57,242 nucleotides of DNA from Cloacibacterium sp. (GCA_017995195.1 JAGOJI010000002.1:1-57242), one strand, 5' to 3'. Positions 16,667 to 26,257 are shown, numbered from the stretch's first letter. Program-made: numbers and translations. The notes: generated from the letters alone by a model not told the origin.

Positions 16667-19006
16667 TTAAAAGGAATAGGATAAACTCAATTTATAATTT
16701 CGTTCTTTCCCGGGATAGATTTGAAATTGTGCCTGATTGGCTTCATCTGCTGCATTGTTAGAATACAAGTCATTATTAGATAAAGCATTACTGTAGTAGA
16801 GTTTATTGAAGATATTATCTACATTCAACCCTATTCTTACTCCATTTTTAGCTCCGTAATAAACCGTTCCGTTAAAAACCGTATAGGCGGGTAAAATTTG
16901 GTTGTTAAATTGGTTTTGATAAGTTTTATCAATATATAAAGCACCTAATCCTAATCCCAAACCTTTTACTTGTTGGGGCTCATAGTTTATCCAAGTATTC
17001 ACGGAGTGTTTTGGAGTCCATGGTGTTTTATTATTCGATATGTCCGGTCTGCCTTGTTCGGGTGTTTGTTTGGCAAAATAAGCATTGGTATAGGCGTAGC
17101 CCATTTTCAGATACAATCCTTTCGTAATTTCGGCATCCGCATCCAGCTCCAAACCTGAAGAAATAGCAGTACCTACCTGCGTTCTTACCATATGCCCAAC
17201 AATTAAATTGTTCTTTTCAATATAAAATCCCGAAAGTGTAAAATTTACTTTATTTTTCTTTTCTATTTTAACGCCTCCTTCCACTTGAAACCCTGATTCC
17301 GGCTTGAATAAATTGCCTGTTCTTGCATCGTAAGAACGAATAGGCTTAAAGAAACTTGATGCTGAAATATAGGTAGTTAAAAAGTTTTTAACCGGCTGAA
17401 AGGATACAGCTCCTCTGTAAGTAAAGTTTCCATAAGATCCTTTGTCGGGGTTTGCAGGAGCCGTTAGCAGTCTGCTTTTGGGGTCGTATTCTCCGGAAAA
17501 ATAATCATATCGTAATCCTAATAAGATTTTGAATCGATCGGAAAAATCAATCCAATCCTGAAAATAGAATCCACTTACAAATTCTTTATAAGCCCGAATC
17601 CTATTAATTTCTACTCTTCTTTCGCCCAAATTATTAGGCTGAATTGCAGAGATATCGGTATCGGATTGTCCGGTAGTTACTTTTCCGTAAAGTGTTTTTC
17701 TATCTAAAAAAGCAGAAGAATTTCCAATAATCGCTTTATGTTTTATTTTCCAAGTTTGGAATTTGAAAGAAAAATCCAATTGATTGGTAACAGGTCGAGT
17801 TACATGATTAAAATGAAATACACCGTTTCTTCTTCCATAGGTTTTGTTTTCCGGATTTAGAAACAGAACTTCATCCATCAAATAATCAATGCTATCATCA
17901 AAATAAGAGATTTTATAATCCAATGTAGCACCGGAATTAATCTTGTGTTTAAACCTTACATAAAACTCATTTTTCTTATTGATTGTGTAATCATGGGGAT
18001 TAGCATAGTTTACATAAGGGCTTGTCCAATCCAATGCTTTGCCATCGTTTGTTGCAGGAACTCCTACATCTGCACCATAATTCCCGTCGTTATATTGATA
18101 GAAGAACTCCAGTACATTCTTTTCATCGGGTGAGTATTCTATATTAATGGAAGCATTTCCTGTTTTTTCTTTTACACCTCTCCACCCATTTGTATTCATT
18201 GTCCCGAAATCTATTCGGTATCTTAGTTTATTAAAAATAGGTCCTCCTACACCCACGGTAGCATTGTAAGTATTATAGCTTCCCACAGTAAATTTGGCAT
18301 CTCCATGAAGGGTATAGGTTGGTTTTTTACGAATAATATTAATAATTCCTCCAAGTGCCGAATGCCCAAACATTTCTCCTGAAGGACCTTTCAGCACTTC
18401 CATTCTTTCCACATTGGCAAAATTGGCTACCGGTGCACTTTGGGTAATGGTATGTCTTTCGTCCCGAACACCATCGTACAGGATAACAAAATTGTCGAAG
18501 CCTCGAATATTAAAAAACTGAAAACCACCGTATTGTTTTATGGAATTTACTCCTGCAATCATTTTAGAAGCATCTTCTACATTATTAATATCCCATTTTT
18601 GTAATGCAACATGATTGAGAACATTAGTTGTCATAGGAGCCTCTAAGTTCTTAATATTAAGTTTGTTAACCTCTAATTTCTTTTCTGCAGAAATAACCAA
18701 TTCCGAAATCTCCTTGGTATCATCTTTTAAGGTTATACTAATGTTTTCTGTGCCTCGCTCTACACTTCTCTTAAATGTTGTATAGTTTTTAGCTTGAAAA
18801 GTTAGTACACTTTTCCCCTCAGGAAGCTCTATACTAAACTTTCCATTAATATCACTTACGACACTCTTATCCGAATTTTCTATTTTGATAATTACATTTG
18901 AAATCCCTACACCATCTATGTCTACTACTTCTCCATCTACTATTCTTTGTCCAAAAAGAAAAAACGAAATAAGAAATAGCACTGTACTCAAAACTTTCTT
19001 AATCAT
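16667..19006 (-). CDS. TonB-dependent receptor with N-terminal regulatory-like domain (first of three)
   Basis: A 779-residue receptor with signal peptide about 1-19 (ending FFLFGQ), a regulatory-like beta domain at about 22-95, a plug (NIRGFDNFVILYDGVRDER, MEVLKGPSGEMFGHSALGG) and a barrel ending YKLSLSYSF. It is the paralogue of the next gene and shares its leader. The N-terminal domains have diverged more than plug and barrel. It lies directly downstream of the ABC transporter genes, so it is the receptor most closely tied to them. Confidence 0.93.
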   Translation of the reverse strand: MIKKVLSTVLFLISFFLFGQRIVDGEVVDIDGVGISNVIIKIENSDKSVVSDINGKFSIELPEGKSVLTFQAKNYTTFKRSVERGTENISITLKDDTKEISELVISAEKKLEVNKLNIKNLEAPMTTNVLNHVALQKWDINNVEDASKMIAGVNSIKQYGGFQFFNIRGFDNFVILYDGVRDERHTITQSAPVANFANVERMEVLKGPSGEMFGHSALGGIINIIRKKPTYTLHGDAKFTVGSYNTYNATVGVGGPIFNKLRYRIDFGTMNTNGWRGVKEKTGNASINIEYSPDEKNVLEFFYQYNDGNYGADVGVPATNDGKALDWTSPYVNYANPHDYTINKKNEFYVRFKHKINSGATLDYKISYFDDSIDYLMDEVLFLNPENKTYGRRNGVFHFNHVTRPVTNQLDFSFKFQTWKIKHKAIIGNSSAFLDRKTLYGKVTTGQSDTDISAIQPNNLGERRVEINRIRAYKEFVSGFYFQDWIDFSDRFKILLGLRYDYFSGEYDPKSRLLTAPANPDKGSYGNFTYRGAVSFQPVKNFLTTYISASSFFKPIRSYDARTGNLFKPESGFQVEGGVKIEKKNKVNFTLSGFYIEKNNLIVGHMVRTQVGTAISSGLELDADAEITKGLYLKMGYAYTNAYFAKQTPEQGRPDISNNKTPWTPKHSVNTWINYEPQQVKGLGLGLGALYIDKTYQNQFNNQILPAYTVFNGTVYYGAKNGVRIGLNVDNIFNKLYYSNALSNNDLYSNNAADEANQAQFQIYPGKERNYKLSLSYSF

Positions 19007-19059
19007 GATAAATGATTTTTTTAGTTAATATAATTTTTATTGTTATTTATTTCATTAAA
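19007..19059 (-). repeat. duplicated untranslated leader, copy 1
   Basis: This is the partner of the leader at 16567-16620. Just upstream of it (19057-19074) a small AAAGGC/GCCTTT hairpin is present that the second copy lacks. Confidence 0.65.
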
Positions 19060-19169
19060 GGCAATAAAGCCTTTTTTTAATTTGGTTTTATTTAACAAAT
19101 CTTTGTTTTTGTTCTGTTTTTATAAATTCGTGTTACTGTTAGGGTAAAAAAAGAGAAGAGTGTTATTAT

Positions 19170-19931
19170 TTAAGGATAATAAAACACTTGTCTTCTCCCT
19201 GTTTTTTCGTGATGATGTACATATGCATTTACATTGAAGGTCTCTTTCAGGGTTTCTGCCGTCATTACTTCATCTATGGCTCCTTTTTTCATTACATTAC
19301 CTTTCTTCATTACAATGATTTCATCACAATACAGAGAGGCGATATTCATATCATGAATGGCAGCTAAAACAGTAACTCCCAAGCTTTTAATGGTATTCAT
19401 AATCTCAATTTGGTAGCCGATATCCAAATGATTGGTAGGTTCGTCTAAAATAATAAAGTTGCTCTCCTGTGCCAGAACACGGGCTATTAAAACTCTTTGC
19501 TTTTCTCCGCCGGAAAGCGTGTTGAAACTTCTCTCGCCGTATTCTTGCAAATTCATTTGGGATAGTACTTTTTCTACAATTTCCTCATCTTTTTTGGAAT
19601 AGTTTTCCAGCGTTTTCTTGTGCGGATAGCGTCCCATTTCTACCACTTGCTTTACATTAAAATCAAACTGCCCTTTGGTTTCTTGTGCTAAAACGGCTAT
19701 TCTTCTTGCTCTTTCTTTTCCCGGCATTTTCAGAAGGTTTTCTCCTTCGAACAACACTCTGCCTTTGTCGGGTTTATTTACCCCATAAATACATTTAAGC
19801 AAAGAAGATTTTCCGGAACCATTGGGACCTATAATGCCCACAAAAGAGTTCTCCTTTACTTCAAAGGAAATGTCTTCCAAAATCCGATGTTTGGAAACGC
19901 TAAATCCGATATGTTCTACTTTTAGTTTCAA
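19170..19931 (-). CDS. FecE-type ABC transporter ATP-binding protein
   Basis: A 253-residue ATPase with Walker A GPNGSGKSS (35-43), Q-loop AQETKGQ, signature LSGGEKQR, Walker B IILDEPTNHLD and switch histidine in AAIHDMN. The sequence is typical of importers for ferric siderophores, heme or cobalamin. It powers the FecCD-like permease encoded just upstream, with the lipoprotein at 21063-22049 as substrate-binding partner. Confidence 0.93.
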   Translation of the reverse strand: MKLKVEHIGFSVSKHRILEDISFEVKENSFVGIIGPNGSGKSSLLKCIYGVNKPDKGRVLFEGENLLKMPGKERARRIAVLAQETKGQFDFNVKQVVEMGRYPHKKTLENYSKKDEEIVEKVLSQMNLQEYGERSFNTLSGGEKQRVLIARVLAQESNFIILDEPTNHLDIGYQIEIMNTIKSLGVTVLAAIHDMNIASLYCDEIIVMKKGNVMKKGAIDEVMTAETLKETFNVNAYVHHHEKTGRRQVFYYP

Positions 19932-20023
19932 TTGTATTGTTTGACAGGAATTTTCCTGTTCTTTTGTTAAATTTTAGCCTTCGCAGCTTATTGTTAATGT
20001 TTTATCATCTATATCCGTCCTCT

Positions 20024-21073
20024 CTATTTCCCTGTTCTGAAAGAATAATTTTTATCGGTCAACATCCACAAAAAGAAAGGTCCGCCAATCAGCGAAGTAA
20101 TAATCCCAATGGGTAAATCTTTCGGGTAAAATGCATTTTTAGCAAAAAGATCACAACACATCAAAAAAATTGCTCCCGTTACCGCAGCAATAGGAATCAA
20201 CTTTCTGTGGTTGTTTCCACAAAGGATTCGGGCAATATGTGGCACCATTAACCCTAAAAAACCTATGGCTCCCGTAGCAGAAACCAGTACAGAGGTAAGC
20301 AAAGAGGCTACAATGATGATTAAAGATTTTACCACATTCACGTTCATACCCAGCATGGTGGCATTGTCGTCCCCGAAAAGCAATAAGTCCAAAGATTTCG
20401 AAATACCCAAAGCAATAACAACTGCTATACAAAGTGTGAAAAATGGCAACGGTAGAAGTTCCCAAGTTGCTCCTCCCAAACTTCCCATGCTCCAAAAAAG
20501 TGCTGATTTTACCTGACTGGCATTTTTAGCCAATGAGATAATTAAATCCGTAAGTGCCGTAAAAATGGTAGATATTGCCAATCCCGAAAGAATAAGCCTT
20601 GTAGTTGAGGTGTTTTTGCCATATTCCGTTCCGATTACAAAAACCAAAACGCTGCAAACAAGTGTCCCTATAAAAGCTCCACCGGAAACTGAAGCGATTC
20701 CCAAAGAAGCTCCACCTAAAACGATTACAAAAACCGCTCCGGTAGAAGCTCCGGAAGCCAAACCTAAAACATAAGGGTCGGCAATCGGATTTTTGGTAAC
20801 GCACTGCATGAGAACACCACAAATTGCCAATCCTGCACCACAAACCATAGATAGCAACACCCTTGGCAGCCTTACTTCCCAAATAATGGTTTCGTGCAAA
20901 GGCTCCCAAACGCGCGGGTAGATTTCTGCTCCCACGATTTTGTTGGCGGTAATTTGGTACGCCGTAACTGCATCAAGATTTGATGAGATTACGCCAATCG
21001 CTAATACAAAAACAACGACAAGCACCACCAAAAGCAGCAAAAAAACAAGGCTATATTTGAATTTATTTTGCAT
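20024..21073 (-). CDS. FecCD-family ABC transporter permease
   Basis: A 349-residue inner-membrane permease with about ten membrane segments. Family blocks are RLPRVLLSMVCGAGLAICGV, MQCVTKNPIADPYVLGLASGA, the FLGLMVPHIARILCG loop that contacts the ATPase, and the C-terminal LPIGIITSLIGGPFFLWML. It starts inside the upstream lipoprotein gene (11-base overlap), which shows translational coupling. A single permease gene implies a homodimer. The cargo, probably a metal-metallophore complex, is inferred from the receptors. Confidence 0.93.
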   Translation of the reverse strand: MQNKFKYSLVFLLLLVVLVVVFVLAIGVISSNLDAVTAYQITANKIVGAEIYPRVWEPLHETIIWEVRLPRVLLSMVCGAGLAICGVLMQCVTKNPIADPYVLGLASGASTGAVFVIVLGGASLGIASVSGGAFIGTLVCSVLVFVIGTEYGKNTSTTRLILSGLAISTIFTALTDLIISLAKNASQVKSALFWSMGSLGGATWELLPLPFFTLCIAVVIALGISKSLDLLLFGDDNATMLGMNVNVVKSLIIIVASLLTSVLVSATGAIGFLGLMVPHIARILCGNNHRKLIPIAAVTGAIFLMCCDLFAKNAFYPKDLPIGIITSLIGGPFFLWMLTDKNYSFRTGK

Positions 21074-22049
21074 ACATCAATTGATTCATTTTGATGATGA
21101 AATCTATATTTCGAACTCCGGGAGAAATATCTTCCAGAGCAATTTTATGAATATTATTGTTTTTAACTGCCGGTAAGTTTTTCAGTGCCGGGTGTTTTTT
21201 TAGGAAATCTACTTTTTGTTCAAAAGTGAGTCCTTCTGCCATGTGGGCAATAAAAATAATATCCGGATTTTGGTGAATTAAACTCTCGAAAGAAACCAAT
21301 TCATGATCTGCTCCCAGTTCTTCATAAACATTCCTCCCTCCGGCTCTTTTAATAAGGTCTGTGGTAAGTCCTCCGGAAACATAGATTCCGTTTTCCACGG
21401 CAGAGAATACCAAAACCTTTTTCTTTTCATTTTCCGGCAGGGTTACAAAAGAAGCCTGAGCTTTGGATAATTTATTCTTCATTCCCTGTACTACTTCCTC
21501 GGCTTTTTTCTCTACCGCAAATATTTTCCCCAAGGTTAAGAAATCTTCGTAAACCGTATCCAGCGTTTCGTTGTTTCTTACAGATTTTACAGTGTATGGG
21601 TAAATTCCTTTTTTCAACAACTCATCTGCCGTACCTGTTGTTTCAGCTCTTACGGCTTCGTCCCAGCCCGATACAAAATCAGCTCCCAAGAGCAAAAACG
21701 CCTCTTTCGTCATCACAGTATGGTGTCCTACTATTTTATTCGGAACCTTTTCATACGCCTTTTTGAATTCCGGTAAAATTTCGCCTTCGGTGGTTCCCAG
21801 TACAATCTTGTCTTCTAAGCCCAATGCCAAAAACATTTCGGTAATGAAATGAGAGTAAAGCGCTGCTTTTTGTGGCACTTTAGTCACTTCCACATTTAGC
21901 TTTGTGCTACCATTATCGAAAATATACTGAAAATTGTTTTTGTTTTCAGTTTTTGTCTGTTGTGCAGAATTTTCATTTTTTTGATGACAAGACACGACCG
22001 CCCCTATAAAGAAGAACAAACACAATATGCTCAAAAATCTATTATTCAT
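21063..22049 (-). CDS. FecB-type substrate-binding lipoprotein
   Basis: A 328-residue protein with a lipoprotein signal peptide (lipobox VVSC, cysteine at about residue 21). The body is a helical-backbone periplasmic binding protein of the TroA/FhuD type: VPQKAALYSHFITEMFLALGLEDKIVLGT, the VSGWDEAVR region, and VSFESLIHQNPDIIFIAH. It captures a chelated metal or similar cofactor for the permease downstream. It is the first gene of the locus and has a TACATTTG promoter element about 97 bases upstream. The ligand cannot be told from the sequence. Confidence 0.88.
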   Translation of the reverse strand: MNNRFLSILCLFFFIGAVVSCHQKNENSAQQTKTENKNNFQYIFDNGSTKLNVEVTKVPQKAALYSHFITEMFLALGLEDKIVLGTTEGEILPEFKKAYEKVPNKIVGHHTVMTKEAFLLLGADFVSGWDEAVRAETTGTADELLKKGIYPYTVKSVRNNETLDTVYEDFLTLGKIFAVEKKAEEVVQGMKNKLSKAQASFVTLPENEKKKVLVFSAVENGIYVSGGLTTDLIKRAGGRNVYEELGADHELVSFESLIHQNPDIIFIAHMAEGLTFEQKVDFLKKHPALKNLPAVKNNNIHKIALEDISPGVRNIDFIIKMNQLMYAK

Positions 22050-22145
22050 AATATCAATATTTTAAACCATCTTAATTTTAACTTTCCCTCTAATTTTAGA
22101 TAATTATTAAAAATAATATCAGTTTATTAAAAATTTAATAGTTTG

Positions 22146-22153
22146 CAAATGTA
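22146..22153 (-). promoter_or_regulatory. -7 element (TACATTTG) of the metallophore locus
   Basis: The minus strand reads TACATTTG about 97 bases upstream of the lipoprotein start. The leader is very AT-rich. No riboswitch fold or Fur-box-like palindrome was evident by eye. Confidence 0.5.
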
Positions 22154-22272
22154 GCACGAATATTATTATTGATAAAATTTTAGGACATGATAAAAATCAA
22201 ATTAAGTGTTATCTTCTACAAACTCCCTTTCATTGCTAAAGATTTTATATTTTTGAAAACATAAAATTCATC

Positions 22273-23316
22273 ATGCGGTTACGTAAAATTTTAGAACTCA
22301 ATAAGGAAGAAGAAGAGAAACAAACTTTTACCGAAATAGAAGAAGGCGTATTTTTCCGAGGACACAACCTCTGGCTTTTGGTAATTGCTATGGTAATTGC
22401 CTGTGTGGGGCTAACGGTAAACAGTACCTCGGCAATTATTGGTGCCATGCTCATCTCTCCCCTAATGGGTCCTGTGGTGGGCTTATCCTTCGGTATGGCA
22501 ATTCACAACAAGCACCTTATGCAGCTCAGTTTGCACAATTGGGTAATTATGGTAAGCACCAGCCTTTTGGCATCAACTCTTTTTTTTCTTATTTCACCTT
22601 TTCATCAAGAAACTGACCAATTAGCGAGCTTCAAACAAGCGACTATTTTCGACTGTATGCTTGCCTTGTTTGGTGGGTTTGCTTGGTTTTTGGGCATTAT
22701 AAAAAAAGAAGCCATTAAAGTAATTGCGGGCGTAGCTGTGGCTACCTCCTGTATTCCGCCGCTTTGTACCGCAGGCTATGGCTTAGCCAACGGAAATTGG
22801 GAATATTTTTTTGGTGGATTTTATTTCTATGTAATCAATTGCTTTTTTATCGGAATCGGAACATGGGTTTTGAGTATTGTTTTGGGCTATCGAAAGTATT
22901 TTTTCGAGAATAGTGCCGGAGTAAAAGACCGAAAAACAGTGGTTGTAATTTCCATTCTTACCTTGATTATATTAATTCCAAGTATTTTCCTGACCATAAG
23001 AAAATGGGAAGAGGAACGATTGAAAGAGAACGCCAATTCGTATATCCAAAAAATTCAGGAAAAATACCCGGAAATTGCCGTCATCAAACATGAAACTTCT
23101 ATAGAAAACGACAAGAATTTTTTGGACATTACCATATTAAACGACAAAAAATTTCTCGACCAAAATAAGCTCCACAAAGCCAATGACATCAACAAAAACA
23201 TCCACCTTCGGTGGCACTATTCTTCCAATTCCGAAAACAATTCCGAATTGAAGTTTTTACAAAATCAAATTGATGAGTTGAGAAAAAAACTGGAAACGAA
23301 GGAAAAAATTAAATAA
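22273..23316 (+). CDS. DUF389 integral membrane protein
   Basis: A 347-residue protein with about six membrane segments between residues 30 and 240 and a soluble, charged C-terminal tail. The block GAMLISPLMGPVVGLSFGMA marks DUF389, a family of unknown function found in many bacteria. The gene is divergent from the metallophore locus. A TATTTTTG element at 22248-22255 may be its -7 element. The final 40 residues are helical and look coiled-coil-like. Confidence 0.85.
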   Translation: MRLRKILELNKEEEEKQTFTEIEEGVFFRGHNLWLLVIAMVIACVGLTVNSTSAIIGAMLISPLMGPVVGLSFGMAIHNKHLMQLSLHNWVIMVSTSLLASTLFFLISPFHQETDQLASFKQATIFDCMLALFGGFAWFLGIIKKEAIKVIAGVAVATSCIPPLCTAGYGLANGNWEYFFGGFYFYVINCFFIGIGTWVLSIVLGYRKYFFENSAGVKDRKTVVVISILTLIILIPSIFLTIRKWEEERLKENANSYIQKIQEKYPEIAVIKHETSIENDKNFLDITILNDKKFLDQNKLHKANDINKNIHLRWHYSSNSENNSELKFLQNQIDELRKKLETKEKIK

Positions 23317-23422
23317 TTTCAGTTCGGGATAAGGTATTCAATCATAAAAACAACATATAATAACTTGATTTTCAGCAACTCAACAAACTTTTCTATAATC
23401 AATAGCCCATCTCAAAGCATGT

Positions 23423-24046
23423 CTAAATATCCATTTTATTAAAAATATCATGGTCAAAAATATCGCTATCGCCATCAAACCCTGAAACACCTCCACTTAC
23501 GGCAAACTTCATGGCTTCGGCGGCATTCATTCCTACTACAGGTTTTATATTGTCTTCTTTAATAACAATTACCCACCCCGAAATAGCATACGAATGTGGC
23601 ATATATACCGCCACGAAGTGGTGTTTTTCTACTGTAGACATTTCGGTTTGCGTTAAAAAGCCTATTCTCCAAACTTCGGGGCTTTCGGAAACTTTTACCC
23701 AAACCGGTCGGTCGAACTTCTTTTTGTCTCCTACGAAAGATGTCATCACATCTTTTACCGGTGTATAGATGTATTTAATCCCCGGAATATGTTCCAAAAC
23801 ATTATCCATAGCCTCCACAATAACCTTTCCGAAGACAAATTTATTGGTAAAAAAACCCACCAAAGACGTTAGGATAATTGTGATAACAAAGACCAATCCC
23901 GGAAATTCCCTCGAAACCGCAGGGATAATATTGTCGATAGAGGAAATAATGTACCAAATTACCGCTAAGGTAGCCGCAAGAGGTGCCAAAATAACTGCTC
24001 CATGGATAAAAGACCGTATGAATAAGCGTATCGTTTTATTTTTCAT
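23423..24046 (-). CDS. DUF502 membrane protein
   Basis: A 207-residue protein with two membrane segments (about 14-35 and 50-68) and a soluble C-terminal domain. The segment IPGIKYIYTPVKDVMTSF and the FLTQTEMS and VAVYMPHSYAISGWV blocks identify DUF502, a conserved family of unknown role. Twelve bases separate it from the acyltransferase gene upstream, so they are probably co-transcribed. The acidic DGDSDIFDHDIF tail is notable. Confidence 0.85.
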   Translation of the reverse strand: MKNKTIRLFIRSFIHGAVILAPLAATLAVIWYIISSIDNIIPAVSREFPGLVFVITIILTSLVGFFTNKFVFGKVIVEAMDNVLEHIPGIKYIYTPVKDVMTSFVGDKKKFDRPVWVKVSESPEVWRIGFLTQTEMSTVEKHHFVAVYMPHSYAISGWVIVIKEDNIKPVVGMNAAEAMKFAVSGGVSGFDGDSDIFDHDIFNKMDI

Positions 24047-24058
24047 TCTATGAGTGCC

Positions 24059-25147
24059 TTAGTGGTTTTGTGTTTTTATTCTTAAAATTTCCAAATATCT
24101 CCAGCCGTAGGCATCTATTTTTTTGATGACTTCTGCTATTGCAATTGCCAAAGCTACGTTAATACCGTACACCAACATCATTAAAGGAAACCAATGCAAG
24201 GCTTCTTTTAGCGGAGAAACAATAAAATAGACAAGAGACGAACTTATCCCCTGTCCGAAATAGTAGAAAATAGCATTTTTACCGATATAATTAACGAAAT
24301 TATCCTTCATTATTTTCAGACGGTTGTACAAAACCATTATGGTGACAATAGAAAGCAATGATGCCACTATATAAGGAAGTTTGGGAGGAAATTTTTGTTT
24401 ATTGATTAAGTAAATGATGTCTTGCCCAAAATACCCCAAAACAAAAACCACCAATACCGCCCACCCCAAATAAAGAACAGGAATCATTTTTGTTGAAATC
24501 ATTTTTCCCTTAAGTCTATTTCCTACCAAGAACAGAAGCAAATAATAGACAACATAGCCCACTTGACCACTTGGATAAGAGGTCATAAAAAAATTGAAAT
24601 AAGCAATTAAAAAAATATTCAGATAAATAAACCAATTCACATGTTTAGGAAAGAACCTAAGAATTAAAGCTCCTAAAACCGTTACAATAAAATAGACTTT
24701 CATGTACCAAAAACTCCCCATTACTACAGGGAAACTCTCAGCACTGTTGTATTGATGCACAAACCAGTTGCCAAGATTTTCAAAATCGAAGGGACTATAC
24801 TGCAAAGGATAACTCTTAGTACCAAAAGTACTATAGTAGCTTCTCAGCACTTCTTCGGAACAAAAGTTTTGCAAAAAATATTTTACTCCGGAATCTAAAA
24901 AGAAAAGAGTGGTAAGAAAAATCATAAAGGTAATTTGCAACCGGAGAAGCCTATACATGGTCTTGTCCAAGTTTCCCGATGAAGTAATTCCACTGAGCAC
25001 GAAAAACACAGGCACATCAAAAAGTAAACTCAGAAGCCTCATCTCGCGAGGAATATAGAGCTGACCGCTCCAAAAAGTAGTGTGTATAAAAATAACACTC
25101 AAAGTTGCCAAACCTTTGGCAAAATCAATATAGAGATCTCTTTTCAC
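24059..25147 (-). CDS. acyltransferase family 3 membrane protein
   Basis: A 362-residue protein with about ten membrane segments. The N-terminus (YIDFAKGLATLSVIFIHTTF with the catalytic-type histidine, then DVPVFFVLSG) is typical of acyltransferase family 3, which O-acylates sugars, peptidoglycan or lipids. There is no surface-polysaccharide gene cluster nearby to name the substrate. It shares a promoter region with the divergent rplU. Confidence 0.85.
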   Translation of the reverse strand: MKRDLYIDFAKGLATLSVIFIHTTFWSGQLYIPREMRLLSLLFDVPVFFVLSGITSSGNLDKTMYRLLRLQITFMIFLTTLFFLDSGVKYFLQNFCSEEVLRSYYSTFGTKSYPLQYSPFDFENLGNWFVHQYNSAESFPVVMGSFWYMKVYFIVTVLGALILRFFPKHVNWFIYLNIFLIAYFNFFMTSYPSGQVGYVVYYLLLFLVGNRLKGKMISTKMIPVLYLGWAVLVVFVLGYFGQDIIYLINKQKFPPKLPYIVASLLSIVTIMVLYNRLKIMKDNFVNYIGKNAIFYYFGQGISSSLVYFIVSPLKEALHWFPLMMLVYGINVALAIAIAEVIKKIDAYGWRYLEILRIKTQNH

Positions 25148-25263
25148 GTAAAATTATAAATTTGAATGATTACCTGCAGCCCTTATGCTTATTTACCATT
25201 CAAAGGTACAAGATTTTATTCAAAAAATTAAAAATCAACACCCTGTATTTTAAAATATATTTG

Positions 25264-25271
25264 TATATTTG
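25264..25271 (+). promoter_or_regulatory. -7 element (TATATTTG) of rplU-rpmA
   Basis: TATATTTG lies 31 bases before the rplU start codon, giving a leader of roughly 24 bases. No TTG at 19 bases upstream was found, though strong ribosomal promoters may deviate. Confidence 0.55.
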
Positions 25272-25302
25272 CACCTCGAATTAATTAAAAAATACATAAA
25301 CA

Positions 25303-25971
25303 ATGTTTGCAATCGTAGAGATAGCAGGGCTTCAATACAAAGTTGAGCAAGACCAAAAGTTGTTTGTAAACCGTTTAAAAGGTGAAAAAGGAGATAAATT
25401 GTCTTTTGACAAAGTTCTTCTTACCGTAAACGGAGCAATCACAGTGGGCGCCCCGGCTGTAAGTGGTATCGCTGTACAAGCGGAAATTTTAGATCATGTT
25501 CAGGCTGATAAAGTAATCGTTTTCAAAAAGAAAAGAAGAAAAGGATACGCCAAGAAAAATGGTCACAGACAACAACTTACCCAAATCCAAATCGTGAGCA
25601 TTACAGGTTTTGACGGTGCTGCCAAGCCAGCAAAAAAAACGGCTAAAAAAGAAGCAACTCCAGAAGTTGCCGAAGCAGCAGCCAAACCGGCAAAAAAATC
25701 TGCTAAAGCTAAAGATGGAGATGATTTAACCATTATCGAAGGAATAGGACCTAAAGTAGCGAAAATTTTTGCTGAAGCAGGTATCTCTTCATTCGTAGAA
25801 TTGGCAGGTAAGACCAAAGAAGAGTTAGAAGCAATTTTGGATCCTAACGGTCCTGTATATGTTGCTATGGATCCTACTACTTGGCCTCAACAAGCACAAC
25901 TGCTTGCTGACGGTAAAACAGAAGAATTCAACGCTCTTACAGAAAAACTTAAAGGCGGAAGAGCCGAATAA
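25303..25971 (+). CDS. rplU: 50S ribosomal protein L21 with helix-hairpin-helix tail
   Basis: Residues 1-105 are a normal L21 (MFAIVEIAGLQYKVE to the KKRRKGYAKKNGHRQ and TQIQI blocks). After that come an Ala/Lys-rich linker (about 108-145) and a helix-hairpin-helix-like domain: LTIIEGIGPKVAKIFAEAGI, then FVELAGKTKEELEAIL. The total of 222 residues is twice the usual 103 or so. The tail is known from other Flavobacteriia; its role is not known to me. The gene is followed by rpmA 28 bases later, the standard pair. Confidence 0.96.
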   Translation: MFAIVEIAGLQYKVEQDQKLFVNRLKGEKGDKLSFDKVLLTVNGAITVGAPAVSGIAVQAEILDHVQADKVIVFKKKRRKGYAKKNGHRQQLTQIQIVSITGFDGAAKPAKKTAKKEATPEVAEAAAKPAKKSAKAKDGDDLTIIEGIGPKVAKIFAEAGISSFVELAGKTKEELEAILDPNGPVYVAMDPTTWPQQAQLLADGKTEEFNALTEKLKGGRAE

Positions 25972-25999
25972 TTGTTAAACCAAAAAACCTTAAAATAAA

Positions 26000-26257
26000 A
26001 TGGCACATAAGAAAGGAGTTGGTAGTTCCAAGAACGGTAGAGAGTCTCACTCCAAAAGATTGGGTGTGAAGATTTTCGGTGGGCAGGAAGCTATTGCCGG
26101 AAACATCATTGTAAGACAAAGAGGTACACAGCACCACCCGGGTGAAAACGTGGGAATTGGGAAAGACCACACTTTGTTTGCTTTGGTAGACGGTAAAATT
26201 GTCTTCAGAAAAAAGAAAGATAACAGATCTTATGTATCTGTAGAACCAAATGCTTAA
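26000..26257 (+). CDS. rpmA: 50S ribosomal protein L27
   Basis: An 85-residue protein starting [20 protein letters not shown], with [20 protein letters not shown], typical of L27. The N-terminus has no cleavable extension of the Firmicutes kind. It lies in the rplU-rpmA operon and is followed by an intrinsic terminator. Confidence 0.97.
   Translation: MAHKKGVGSSKNGRESHSKRLGVKIFGGQEAIAGNIIVRQRGTQHHPGENVGIGKDHTLFALVDGKIVFRKKKDNRSYVSVEPNA

Noticed and set aside
20526-20909. A 127-codon minus-strand frame inside the FecCD permease gene
   Set aside because: It is a shadow in a shifted frame of the same strand, with improbable composition; the permease frame has full family conservation.
22050-22272. 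Riboswitch (cobalamin or other) upstream of the metallophore locus
   Set aside because: The leader is very AT-rich and none of the conserved boxes of a known metal or cofactor riboswitch was seen by eye.
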